Shown: positions 35,335 to 47,196 of the stretch, piece after piece
How positions within the stretch are numbered: position 1 is the first letter of the stretch
Layout: each line of letters starts with the position of its first letter
Origin: Trema orientale
Taxonomy: Eukaryota > Streptophyta > Magnoliopsida > Rosales > Cannabaceae
Assembly: GCA_002914845.1 (NCBI GenBank)
Contig: JXTC01000408.1
Span: 62,001 to 126,000, forward strand
DNA: 64,000 nt
Direction of reading: 5' to 3'
The notes under the pieces: model-generated
What the model saw: only the letters and a program-made list of their open reading frames with translations
The model's database searches: none
What the model was told of the DNA's origin: nothing
Translations under genes and position numbers: made by a program

Positions 35335-38300
35335 ATGAGTGAAAATAGAAACAAGCTCTGCATACTTTTCACTACTGAAGATGAAAACAGGGGTCTAAGT
35401 ACAAATGTTGATGTTGATGTAACTGCATCTACTGAGACTAATGATATTTCGGAAAAAATAATCGAAACAGAAGTTACAATTAATAATAAGAAAGAAGATA
35501 AGAGAAAGCGTAAAAGGGAATTATATAAACAAAAAAGACAAGAGATGAGTGAAGAACAAAAAGAGCAATTTAACAAACGTCGGAGAGAATATTATGCAAG
35601 GAAAAGATCATGCTTATTAGAAGAAAGAGAAGAAGTCGGTATACAAGATGATTTATTATCAAAAAAGAGAATAAAACTTGGTGTAAACAATGACCAACGA
35701 GTTTTAAATAATGATGTGAATCTTATAAATGTTCAAAGTTATGAGAATATTGGAGCTGATGGTATTAATAATATATTACGTGATAGATCAAGCATGTCAG
35801 AACTAATTTCCTTTTTGCAGGGTAACATCTATTTTATATTTTATCAACTTCTATTAAAAAAGATTCTAACTGTTCAGCTTATATTATCATCTACTATTAA
35901 TGTTTACCAGTTTCTTTGGTTATAAGCATTTATTCTAAAAATTTATTAAATATGTATGTTTCAGGAGTAGAAAATGAACAACAAAAAGAAATGTATAGAA
36001 CTTCAGCTAGCGTATATGAAGTTGGTAATAAGGAATATTACTCATCTTTTATTATTTTTTTTCGACTTGTGAATTCTTTGGAGTTACAGAGATTCATAAA
36101 ATAACTTTTATGCGTAGGCGAGTCTTCAAAGCAAGCAGAATGTAGAACAAAAATTCGCACCGACAGAAATCGGAAAGGTATCACTACTTTTTCAACATAC
36201 TTTATTGATTTCTTGTGTACTTGTTCACTTAGCCTAAAAATATAAGCTTAACTTCTTCTTCTTGTGAAAATTTTTGCGTTCCTTTATTTTTATTTAATTT
36301 TTCCTTCTTTTCTATAGGTATACAATACAGCAGGCAGAAAAATAAAACTCAAATATTAGAAGATTTAGTTGATGAACCAGATAAACTAGAGTTACCGACA
36401 TTGTGCGAATATTGTAATGCTAAAAAATTTTATCATGAACCTAAGAATTTTTGTTGCTCAGATGGAGAAATATTTCTAACTATAAATGATATTCCGCAGC
36501 AATTACTTGATTTGTATACCTCTACATCAACTGAGGCTGTAGAATTTCAAAAATATATACGAACTTATAATAATAATTTTGCATTTACATCACTTGGTGT
36601 TAAATATGATAAAGAATTATGTAAAAATGAAAAAGGTATATATACATTTCGAGTTCAAGGACAAGTTCATCACTATATTAATGAATTTCTTTCTACAAAT
36701 AATCGTCCATCGAATTTGTATCTCTATTTTTATGATACAGAACATGAAATTGAGAATCGATTAAATAATTCTCCCAAGCTTAATATAAATATTATACGTG
36801 TATTAATTGATATTCTACATGTTATTCCTTATTCTTTATTTTTTCGCCATCTTAAAGATATACCAGATTTAAAAAATTATAAAATATGTATTAAATCTGA
36901 TCCTCAATTAGACCAAAGAATATATAATACTCCTATAGCATCTGAAGTTGCTGCTATTTGGTTAGATGATGATTGTACAGCAGAGTATAAAAATCGTGAT
37001 ATTATTGTTTATTCACAATCTGGATTTTGTCATAGAATACAATATTATTTTGGTTGCTATGATCCATTACAATATCCATTACTATTTTCTTGTGGAGATA
37101 TTGGTTGGCATCAAAGTATATTAAAGATTAATAGAAAAAAATAATCACAATATGATGGTCACAAATGTGCAATTGATTTAGAAAATATACGTTCTGCTAT
37201 GGAGCTTATGCAAAAGGAGACTTTAGGTATGTATATTAAGTTGTAACGTTATTTGTCGTTTATATTTAAATTATGCATTAATTTACTCTTTCTTTTTTTT
37301 TTATTACAGTTTCGAGTATTAAAAACAGAAATAACGTTTCTTGTCGCCAATATTATTGTTATAAATTACAAATTAGATCTACCGATAAATCTTTTCTATT
37401 ACATTCGGTTCGTCTTCTACAACAATATATTATAGATATGTATGTAAAACTTGAAACCCAAAGATTAGATTATATTAGAAATAAACAAGATGAGATTCGT
37501 GCTGATTTATACCAAGGAATTATTGATAGTATTGAACTTGGAGAAAATAGGGGTTCTAAAATAGGAAAACGAATTGTCTTACCTGCAACCTTTATCGGTA
37601 GTCCTAGAGATATGCGCAAAAGATATATGGATGCTATGACCATTAGTACAACAATATGGAAAACCGGATATTTTTTTGACTATGACGTGTAATCCTAATT
37701 GGTACGAAATTAAAGAAGAATTGCTAGCATATGAGAATGCTCAAAATAGACCTGATTTAATTGCTCGGATATTTAGAGCAAAATTAGAAGAATTAAAATA
37801 TGAAATATTAAAAAAACAAATTTTTGGTTCTGTGGTAGCATACGTTTATGTTATAGAATTTCAAAAGAGAGGTCTTCCACATGCTCATTTCTTAATTATC
37901 TTAAAATCAAGTTCAAAAATTATTCATCCAGATTGTTTTGATAGATTTGTAACAGCTGAAATACCGAATTTAAATAACATGAATTTACGTTCATTAGTTA
38001 TTAAACATATGATACATGGTCCTTGTGGTAATCTAAATCCGACTAATATTTGTATGAAAAATGAAAAATGCAAAAATCATTATCCAAAACCATATTTCTC
38101 AAAAACATATCTCGGAAACAGTGAATACCCAAAATATAGAAGAAGAAACGATGGTCAGAAAATAAAAGTTAGAGGACAATATTTAAATAATCAATGGGTT
38201 GTTCCTTATAATCCTTATTTACTTGCAAAATTTGATTGTCATATCAATGTAGAATTATGCTCTACTGTTAAAGCTGTTAAATACTTATAAAAATATATAT

Positions 38301-40615
38301 ATAAAGGACATGATCGGATTGCGATTTATATAAGTTCATACGATAATACAAATAACATAGATGAAATTAAAAACTTCCAATTAGGAAGATGGGTATCTCC
38401 ACCAGAAGCAGCATGGAGAATTTATAGTTTTTTTTCTAAATGAGATCTATCCCAGTGTAATAACATTGCAGTTACATCTTGAACACAAACAACTTATTAC
38501 ATTCAGAAAAATCGATAATCTAACTAAAATTATAAACAATGATTTTGCATTAAGATCTATGTTAACAGAATATTTTCGTATGAATATGATAAATGAAAAA
38601 GCAAGAACATTTTTATATAGAGAATTTCCAGAACATTTTGTTTGGAATAACAAAGATAAATTATGGTATCCAAGAAAAAAAGGTAACGTTATTGGAAGAA
38701 TTGTTACAGCTAATCCAACAGAAGGAGAAAGATATTATTTACGATTACTATTAAATCATATTAAAGGTGCAACATCTTTTGAAGACTTAAAAAATGTTAA
38801 CAATGTGTTAACTTCATCTTTTCGTGAATCTGCTCTTTTGCGAGGGTTATTAAAAGGAGATAATTACTTAACGCTATGTTTACAAGAAGCTTCTATATAT
38901 CAATTACCATATGCTTTACGGCGTTTATTTACTATATTAATAGTACATTGTGAACCAAATAATCCAAGAGTACTATGGGAAAAATTCGAAAATGTTATAT
39001 GTGAAGATTATTTACAAGAAAATAAAAATTCAAATGATGCTAAAATGAAAGTATTACAATAACTAAGTTATATGTTCGAATCAATGGGAAAAAATATAAA
39101 TGATTATCACTTAATCGATGATGTTATTTATTTATCTGAAGATGAGAGATTTATGAAAGAAATCAATGAAGAATCGATGATAATAGTTTCTGAAGAAGAT
39201 ATATTGGCTGCTTCAAAATTAAATGTACAACAAAAATATGCATATGATTTAATTTTAACAAAAGTTTTTATAGGTAAAGCAGCTACATTTTTTATTGATG
39301 GTCCAGGAGGAACAGGTAAAACATATTTATATCGTGCTATACTTGCTACTGTTATATCCAAAAACTTAATAGCTTTAGCAACGGCATCTTCTGGAGTCGC
39401 TGCAGCTATATTACCAGGTGGTCGAACAGCTCATTCCAGATTTAAATTACCACTAAAAATAGAAAAAAATATTTCATGCAATGTCAATAAACAATCAAGT
39501 GTAGCTAGATTATTACAATTAACCAAAATTATCATTTGGGATGAAGCTCCAATGATTGATAAACATACAATAGAAGCTCTAAATAATATGCTACAAGATA
39601 TAAATGAGTGTAATTTACCTTTTGGAGGTAAAGTAATAGTACTTGGTGGAGATTTTAGACAAGTTCTTCCAGTTATTCCTCAAGTAGAAAAAGAAGAAAT
39701 AATAAATGCAAGTTTAGCAAAATCTTATTTATGGCCATCGTTTACAAAAATAAAATTAACTGAAAATATGAGAGCCAATGATGATCCAACATTTTCTGAT
39801 TTTCTATTGCGTATTGGTGATGGAAAAAAAAAAATTACGAAAATGATAATATTTTAATGCCTCCTAATATGATAATACCATATGAAGATGACAACTTATC
39901 ACTGCAAAAATTGATAAAAACTGTATTCTCAAAAATAGATAATTATTTCAATAAATTACATTTGATGGTTAATAGAGCTATATTAACACCAAAAAATGAA
40001 TATGTAGATGAAATAAATAATTTATTAATTGATCAATTTCTCGGTGATCCTATTAGATATTATAGCTTTGATGAAACACTAGATACAAATGAATAATACT
40101 TTCAAGAAGATTTTTTAAATACTCTAATACCGAATGGAATTCCTTCTCATGAATTAATCTTGAAACCTAATTGTCCTATTATTTTACTGCGTAATCTTAA
40201 TGCTTCAGAAGGATTATGTAATGGTACTCATTTAATTTGTCGAGATTTTCAACCAAATATTATTGATGCAGAAATAATTAGCGGTTATTATTCTGAAAAA
40301 ATAGTATTTATACCTAGAATACCTTTTATACCAGTTGAGAATAGAAAATACCCATTTCCATTTAAAAGAACTCAATTTCCAATAAGGTTTAGTTTTGCTA
40401 TGACTATAAACAAAGCTCAAGGACAAACTCTTGATTTTGTAGGTATATATCTTCCTGAACCTGTATTCTCACATGGTCAATTATACGTTGCTTTATCAAG
40501 AGTTAGAACATCCGATTGCGTTAAAATACTTATAAAACCTACTACTCCAGATAAAACTAATGAACAATATACTAAGAATATTGTTTATAAAGAAGTATTA
40601 TCATTTACGAATTAA
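35335..40615 (+). pseudogene. Helitron RepHel (Rep HUH nuclease plus PIF1-like helicase), broken
   Basis: In order: a basic N-terminal part (ATG 35335); several short exons; a Cys-rich LCEYCNAKKFYHEP (about 36400); the Helitron_like_N region with SCRQYYCYKLQIRS (about 37345); TMTCNPNWYEI; the HUH motif in QKRGLPHAHFLII (about 37862-37900); the two-Tyr region KYL*KYIYKGHD (38279-38308). The PIF1 helicase follows: Walker A GPGGTGKT (about 39300), Walker B IIWDEAPM (about 39533), GGDFRQVLPV, LTENMR, and the C-terminal INKAQGQTL and YVALSRVRT. Breaks: frameshift near 37655, stop at 38288, T-run frameshift near 38430, stops at 39060 and 40094, A-run frameshift near 39830. It is not functional. Confidence 0.9.
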
Positions 40616-40972
40616 ACAACTTAAGATGAAATAATATTTTATTAAACTATTATACTATAGAAATTTATATAAATAATCTAGCTGAATTAAGTATCGTTTA
40701 TATGTAATTTCTTCACTATCAATTTTATTTACTATGACAAAGGTATTATCTTTAATTTACCGACCAATTATAAAGTACAAATAATAAAATTAGTCCATTT
40801 TATTTTATTTTTCTTTCAGCCATGTAAATATAGATTAATTCTTTTTTATTGTAATATAAATGTACTTGTCTTCTTTATAATATCAAATATTTCCTGTTTT
40901 TCTTCTCCGTCCATGTACTAATCAAATGTACACAAATATTCAAATGTATACAACTTAACCATACCATTTTCA

Positions 40973-41005
<33 letters not shown>

Positions 41006-41028
41006 AATTAATCACACAACAAAAACGG

Positions 41029-41049
41029 GCACGTGCCTCAGGCACGTGC
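41029..41049 (+). other. Helitron 3' terminal hairpin
   Basis: GCACGTGCC, loop TCA, GGCACGTGC: a perfect 9-bp stem, followed by TCACTTA and the terminal CTAG. In Helitrons such a hairpin marks the end of transposition. Confidence 0.93.
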
Positions 41050-41060
41050 TCACTTACTAG

Positions 41061-41477
41061 TATATATATATATGAGAATTACGGCGTGGAACATGCTAAA
41101 TTCCTTTCCACCTTGATGAGTGTTTATCTATTACTTTATGCGCTATAATACTATTTGGTGTTTGTCTGATGTGGCATTGCGTATCAAACTGGACTTTGTC
41201 CAAACCAAACAAAATAAATAACTATTTTGTTTCTTCTTCTTCTTATTCCATGATCACTTGCCAAATCATTATTCAAAAAGAAAAAGGGAATCTTCATTTC
41301 ACAACTTCAATTCGAAAGGGTAGGCTTAGGCCTTTTCATCACCAAAAATGGTACAAAAACGAATATGCCTAGCTCTATTTCCACTGGTACAAAATGTAGC
41401 AAGAAAATATATTTTACATGTTATTCTCACCTATACATATACTACAAAGTGATACACTAGACCCATTAATATAGAAA
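41061..41477. other. Space between Helitron end and RLK7-like gene
   Basis: About 417 bp. It holds a short TA run just after the Helitron and the likely 3' UTR of the minus-strand RLK7-like gene. The small open frame at 41169-41372 has no domain. I see no clear polyadenylation signal. Confidence 0.5.
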
Positions 41478-44400
41478 TCAAGTGTTTTTTCGATTTGCAA
41501 AGTCAATTTTTCCGAAGCTTTGAAAATCCGGATCAAACTTCGTATCATCCAGGCCGTCCATTCTCTTGCTGGCACCATCTTTGGTGACAATAATTCCAAC
41601 CAATTTACAGGGCTCGGCTTCCTCCAGCATTTGGACCACACTTCTCATGGTGGGTCTTAGCTCAGGAAGCCTCGCTGTGCATAGAACTGCAATTTTCAAC
41701 ACCTTAATAGCCTCTTCCTTAAGAACCTCAGGAATATCTGAATCAACTAGACTTAATACGCTTTCTCTGTTCTTTAGATTGTTGTATACCCAGCTCACTA
41801 TGTCCCGGTTCTCTCCGAATTCTGGCTCAATCGGCCTTTTCCCGGTTACTAGCTCCATTAGCACAACTCCGAAACTATAAACGTCACTCTTCTCGTTCAC
41901 TTTGTAGGTGTATCCGTACTCTGCAAAGTAAACAAAAATATGTTATTATAACCAAATAATTGTGTAACACTAATTTTTGGCTAAAGTTAGGCCACTATGT
42001 GGTAACCAAAAATGTTAATTTTAGTAAATTTTATGTTCAAGTTTGGGATGTTCTCCAAATTGAAATAAGCAGAACGGAACTAGATCTCAAAGAGCTGGAA
42101 AGTTTAGTTGACATATATAGCATGACTAACCAGGAGCGATGTAGCCATGAGTTCCAGCAATGACATGAGTAGAACTCTGGCCTCCATTATTAGCCTGAAC
42201 CATACCCTTTGCTAGGCCAAAATCAGAAATTCTAGGCTTCAAAAACTCATCCAACAAGATGTTGCTCGACTTGACATCCCGGTGAATCACCGGCCGGCTG
42301 CAGCCGTGGTGGAGATACTCGAGGCCTTTGGCGGCTCCGACCGCGATCTCATGCCGGGAATTCCAGTCGAGTTTCGTCTTCCTGCAGCCGTGGAGCCGAT
42401 CCCACAAGCTCCCATTAGGCAAGTACTCATAAACAAGCAAGCTGGAGTCCTCGCTTGTTATGCTGCAATACAACTTCACCACGTTCACATGCCTAATCGA
42501 GCTCAAGGTCTGAACCTCGGCATCGAATTCCTTCGACTTTCCGCCGCCTCTTTTAGCCAGCATCGGAGTCGTGCTCCGGGCCTTTCTCCGGCCCAGTTTC
42601 GAGTCCACGTTGTTCCAAATGTGCTTTACAGCCAGTTCTTTGCCATTAGAGAGGAGTACTCTATAAACGTGTCCTGACCCCCCATTCCCAATCAGATTCT
42701 CTTGCTTGATGGAATCAAGAATCTCCTCCTCCGTGAAGGTTAAGACGTGGAAAGACTTTAAATCCCAAGATTCCTCTTTCAAAGACCGCTCTTGATCATC
42801 ATCTTTCTCACCCTTCCTTAAGTAGGTGAACCACGCCAAAGCCACCAGGAGGATCGCTGACCCCACCGAGAAGCAAATTATGAGTGTACGGACGTCCTTA
42901 GACATGCCTGAATTCGGAGGACATCGCCGGAACGAGGTGATTTCCGGGCTGCAAAGGCCGGGGTTGCCGGCGAAGCTCCCGTTGTAGGCCGCGATCGAAA
43001 GGGACGGCGGTACTGGACCCGAAAGGCGGTTGTGGGATAAATCAAGAAGGCTTAGCCTGACGGAAGCCAGACTCGCCGGGATTTGACCGGAAAGTTGGTT
43101 GTGGGACAAGTCCAGGGCGTTCAGACTCGGTAAAGAGCCTAAAGATGACGGGATTTTGCCCGAGAGCGAGTTGTTAGAAATGTTTACATCATTAAGGGAC
43201 GAACATGAGCCCAACGAGTCTGGTATTGAACCAGAGAGCATGTTACTCTGTAAATGGAGAGCGCCCAGATGCTTCAACTCGCCGATACTCGCCGGGATTT
43301 CGCCGGAGAAACGATTGCCGTTGAGCTGAATCGAAACCAACGACGTCGCTTCTGAAATCTCCTCCGGTAATCCTCCCGTCAGCCGGTTGGTCCCGACGAA
43401 CAACTGAGCAAGACCCTTCGCGTTCTTTATATCAGAGGTAATCGGACCTTCGAACTGATTGAACTCTAGGTCGATTATGTTGACCGCCGGTAACCCCCAT
43501 ATCCCGGCGGGAACCTCGCCGGAGAGCGAGTTTTTGCTGACTCTGAAACGAAGTAAAGTCTTACAACTCGCATAGCTTTCCGGGATTTTTCCGGTGAAAT
43601 TGTTCTGAAGCATTAGAAGCATATTCATCGTCCCTCTCTTACACATGTCCGGCGGAATCGGCCCCGTCAAGAAATTCTCCGACACGTCGATGAAGCCAAA
43701 CTCAGCCCAGGAACCCAGTTTCTGGGGAAGAGGACCCGTGAGTTTGTTAGTGTAGAGAGATAAGTTCACGAGGCGTTTAAACCCTCCCAACTCGGCCGGA
43801 ACCTCGCCGGAGAAACTGTTCTCAAATAGTTGCAGAGAAACCAGGTTCGTCAAGAACTTTAGCTCCGACAAATCACCTTCGAGATTATTCCTCGAAGCGT
43901 CGAAATTCTCGAGCTTGGTGAGGTTTCTCAGCCCAACAGGGAGTTTCCCGGACAAGTTATTGTGGTAAAGCTCAAGCTGCCATAGCTTCGTGAGTTTCCC
44001 GATCTCCGCCGGAATCTCGCCGGCGATATTATTGTCGGAGAGCTCCAGGTTCTCCAGCTCGACGAGGTTTCCGATTCCGGCCGGGATTTTCCCACCGAGG
44101 CTGCAATTCGAGAGGTAAAGGAGATTCAGATTGGTGAGGCTCAACAACTCGCTTGGGAACTCAGTAGTCGGCTCGAACGGGTTATCTCCCAGACTCAGCT
44201 GAACCAGACCCTTCATTTCTGCCAGAGACTTCCACGGAAAAGAGCCGGAAAATCCACTCGTATTCAGATAAAGGTACTGCAAATCGGTCAAGGGGCTTAA
44301 ATCAGGAACGGGTCCGGAGAAAATATTGTTACCCAAATCCAAATACTTCAGTTTAGTGCAGTTTCTCAGATCCTCCGTTACTGTACCGTACAGAGAATTG

Positions 44401-44711
44401 AAACCCAATGAGAGCCTTTCTAGTGAATTGAGCTGGCATATGGAATCCAGGGGAAGAATCCCAGATAGTTTCTGCTTCGAGAGCTCGATTCCTGAAACCG
44501 AACCGTTCGAATTGCAGATAATCCCGGGGAAATTGCATAAGGGAGTCTTGGAATCCCAGGAATCGAATAACTGGGTTTTGGAGTTTCGGAATGAGGATTT
44601 GAGATTGAGTAGGATTTGGAGCTCGTCGGACTTGATTCCGGAGAGCAGGGAGAGGAAACAGAGGAGGGAAATAGCTGCCGTGACATTCCGGGAATGGGTG
44701 GCAGCGGACAT
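41478..44711 (-). CDS. RLK7: RLK7/HAIKU2-like LRR receptor kinase (two exons)
   Basis: Subfamily XI LRR receptor-like kinase. Exons are 44711-42131 and 41920-41478, giving 1007 aa (Arabidopsis RLK7 is 977). Signal peptide at about 1-28, then an N-terminal cap with a Cys pair (LCNFPGIIC), about 20-21 LRRs and a membrane helix at about 609-631. Kinase: P-loop GNGGSGHVY from 675, Lys696 in LAVK, HRD at 810-812, DFG at 830-832, APE at 859-861, an RD kinase. Motifs such as LSLGDNPFEPTTEFP, LLVYEYLPNGSLWD and RLPELRPTMRSVVQMLEEAEPC fit the RLK7/IKU2 branch. Known roles there: RLK7 perceives PIP peptides in immunity and lateral-root spacing; IKU2 controls seed size. RLK7 against IKU2 needs a tree. 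His855 replaces the usual Tyr in GTYGYIAPE. Confidence 0.85.
41921..42130 (-). other. Intron of the RLK7-like gene
   Basis: On the minus strand the exon ends CTCCTG and the donor is GTTAGT (42130 downward). The acceptor TTTGCAG ends at 41921. The intron is 210 bp, phase 1, in the APE Glu codon, the same place as in the CEPR1-like gene; splicing restores IAPEYGYTYK. Confidence 0.93.
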
Positions 44712-45159
44712 AGCGGAATGGGGATGGGATAGTTTTGACGGAATGGAATGGAATGGAATGGTAGGGATGGAGTTTCCTCTAAGTCCACCGAACGGAGACG
44801 AAGATTAGAAGTAAGACTTTCTCAGATGTTGCCATTTTAACAAGCGCCGAGGTGTCACTTTAGTGACGTAGTGTGTGCTAGTGAACCCACTTTGGATTGG
44901 AGGTAATTTGTTGTATCTAAATTTGTTTAACTTCGAACGGTAATTCCAAGTTTTAATAGGACCCCTTTCAATAATAATAATAATAATAATAAAATGGGAA
45001 ATTTTGGGTTTATTCCCCGACATCAACTATTTACTATATTACAAGAGAAAATAGTATACGTAAAGAGGCAACAATCAATTCAAATTCTACCCTCCAAAAT
45101 GAGAAATAACGAAAGTAATTAATGGTCAAGTCGTTTTATTAATCCAAAAATATAGTGAC
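44712..45159. other. Upstream region of the RLK7-like gene
   Basis: Probable 5' UTR and promoter on the minus strand. It contains four GGAAT units (44740-44761), close to the start codon and likely within the 5' UTR, and (AAT)n at 44970-44992. I did not find a TATA box that I would defend. Confidence 0.45.
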
Positions 45160-45245
45160 CAAAACCACCTCCTTTTCCCAAAATATTACATCCATATATA
45201 TATATATACCTCCTTTTTCCAAAATATTACATCCATATATATATA
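45160..45245. repeat. Short tandem duplication, about 43-bp unit
   Basis: CCAAAATATTACATCCATAT occurs twice, each after ACCTCCTTTT and each followed by a TA run. The second TA run borders MITE copy F. Confidence 0.85.
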
Positions 45246-45408
45246 GGTTACTAATTCAGTAGGTATTTTTTTCTTTTACCTATATATAAGTATTTTATAT
45301 TATCATCATGATGATCCAATGGTTATAATGATGTGCATGAATTAATGTTATTTCTCTGATAAATTTTAATATATGTGAATAAATAAAATAAAATACTAAC
45401 TGGATTGG
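45246..45408 (-). mobile_element. (TA)n-associated MITE, copy F (subfamily I, internally deleted)
   Basis: The left end is GGTTACTAATTCAGTAGG and the right end CTAACTGGATTGG, inside TA runs. Body order (GGTTATAATGATGTGCAT before TTATTTCTCT) is the reverse of copies B and C. At 163 bp it lacks one arm of the internal palindrome. Confidence 0.8.
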
Positions 45409-46242
45409 TATATATATATATATATCCACCTATAGCAACGAGCAAAGATTTAATATCTTCAAGAGGCAGAGTTTTAGATGCAAAGAAAAACACTAGTTCT
45501 AATTAAAGTGTGTTATCCAAGTGGTTTATATTTTTTCAGACGAGTTCCTAAGTGTTATGTCACAGCTTTATAAAAAGGGGGAAAAAAAAGTTTATGTGAC
45601 AGCAGAATTATTACATTTTAAAGAGAGAAATGTTAGAAAATATATGTATATATATATATATATATATATGAAACGGTGGTCACCGCCTTGAGATTATGTG
45701 TAGCCATGCTGATTTCTGTATATATTTTTTCTTCTATCTCTATATTTGAGGTCTGTTGTTCAAACTTTTCTTTTGAAAAAAAAATAAAAAAAATAAAAAA
45801 AAATAGATCTAAATTTACTACTTTGAATAACAGGATCTTACCTAAAAGACGATAGATTTTTAACTTTTAAAATGAATTTGTCTAGTAATTGATGTAGTAG
45901 TATTTCCTAATCACGCACTATTTTAAATGGGAAAATGATGCTTTAAGAAATCTTATTAGTTGATTTTACGATGTTAATGAACAAAATTAAATGTTTGTTG
46001 TGAGCTCAAAAATAAATAAATAAACAAATAATTAAATGTTTGTTTGTTCTGTATTATTAGACTATTAGTCAATTGTATTACAATGAAGCTTACCCCACCA
46101 AACCTCTTTTTTCCTCTTAATTTTTTCTTTGTTTAAGGATCTGGCAGCAGATGCATCCCACTTATATATTGATCGCTTTTTGTATTCTTGTTGGTATTGA
46201 GCTCTTCCGTTTTCAATTTATCAATTATTTGCAATAATTTTT

Positions 46243-46285
<43 letters not shown>

Positions 46286-46856
46286 TTTTTTTTTTTCATC
46301 TCTCTAAGGCCCGAGCTATTATCTAATATATTTGGCAAAGGAAAAAAAAAATATATGAGTACTATTGGTTATTATTCTATTGGTTTATGAACCACTTTAA
46401 AATGTTATGTAAATAATCATGCAGATAACTGTGTCGATAACATGAAAAAAGATCCATAACATCGGACTCGGACTTCACATGTGTTTTTAGTGCCAACACG
46501 AGTTGTCACTCACTTAATTTGTCGCGAAAGAAAGGAAATAAACGCAAAAGACAGCAGCCACCACCGTGGTAGTCCATTAACTTTTCATGAAATGATTTAA
46601 CATTAATTAAGACTAGAAGAGCGAAAAAGGAAAATGAAAAGAAAAGAAAAGCTGCTATAAGAGAAAATAAATCGTGTCACTCAACACTAAATGTTTCAAA
46701 AAGAGGAAAAGAAAGAGATTTATCCTATGTAAAGAGATTACAAACTTTTGTGTAAAGTATGCGTGTGTTTAGCCTTTTTCAATTGCGGTAAATTTTGGAG
46801 ACTCAGATAAGCACTTATATATGCATAAATAAACATATATATATATTTTAGGGTGA
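45409..46856. other. Intergenic AT-rich DNA, no gene recognised
   Basis: TA runs lie at about 45646-45669 and 46244-46282. No open frame above background and no element recognised. Confidence 0.5.
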
Positions 46857-47180
46857 ATTGTAAAATAAAATCATAAAGTTTGAGTGTTCTGCAATTTAAA
46901 TTTAAAATTTGGAATATATAGAATAATATCTTGAGATTAAGAATTTCAGAATATTAATACCTTGAATTAACTTATTGACCAATTTGAGGGACGAAAAAAT
47001 AATAATATCCTTTATTAGAACTAGATTAATCCTTATTATTTTTCTTAATTTTGAAGATATTATTGTCTTTTATCAGTTAAAGTTATTCAAAAAGTCTAAC
47101 TTAGGATATTAATTTTCAAAAATCTTTAATCTTCTAGTATTATTTTGTAAAGTTCAAACTTCAAGATTTAAATTACAATA
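46857..47180. mobile_element. Foldback element
   Basis: The left arm is ATTGTAAAATAAAATCATAA through GATTAAGAATTTCAGAATAT. The inverted right arm is ATTGTAATTTAAATCTTGAA through GATTAAAGATTTTTGAAAAT. It is non-coding and ends at the TA run that leads to MITE copy G. Confidence 0.65.
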
Positions 47181-47196
47181 TATATATATATATATA

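Larger units (their letters stand above)
33847..41060 (+). mobile_element. Helitron with both termini recognisable (7.2 kb)
   Basis: Rolling-circle transposon. The 5' end begins TCTCTATATTATAC directly after an A. The 3' end is CTAG (41057-41060) before a T, preceded at 7 bp by a 9-bp perfect hairpin (41029-41049). This A-TC...CTAG-T layout, with no target duplication, is the Helitron signature. The coding strand has the same orientation as the termini. Inside is a broken Rep-helicase gene (35335-40615) that keeps most of its exons. It inserted into a TA-rich site between the two receptor-kinase genes. The 3' non-coding part includes a poly(A) run at 40975-41004. Confidence 0.9.

Noticed and set aside
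35335-40615. Host PIF1 helicase gene
   Set aside because: It is preceded by a Helitron_like_N/HUH Rep domain, bounded by Helitron ends and broken by stops, so it belongs to the transposon.
1007-44711. The two receptor kinases as a recent tandem duplication
   Set aside because: They differ throughout the ectodomain and match different clades (CEPR1-like and RLK7/HAIKU2-like); the shared intron reflects old family structure.
42282-44808. Open frames overlapping the RLK7-like gene (42282-42677, 43099-43329, 44326-44808, 44420-44788)
   Set aside because: They are shadows caused by the long, GC-richer coding exon; none shows a domain.
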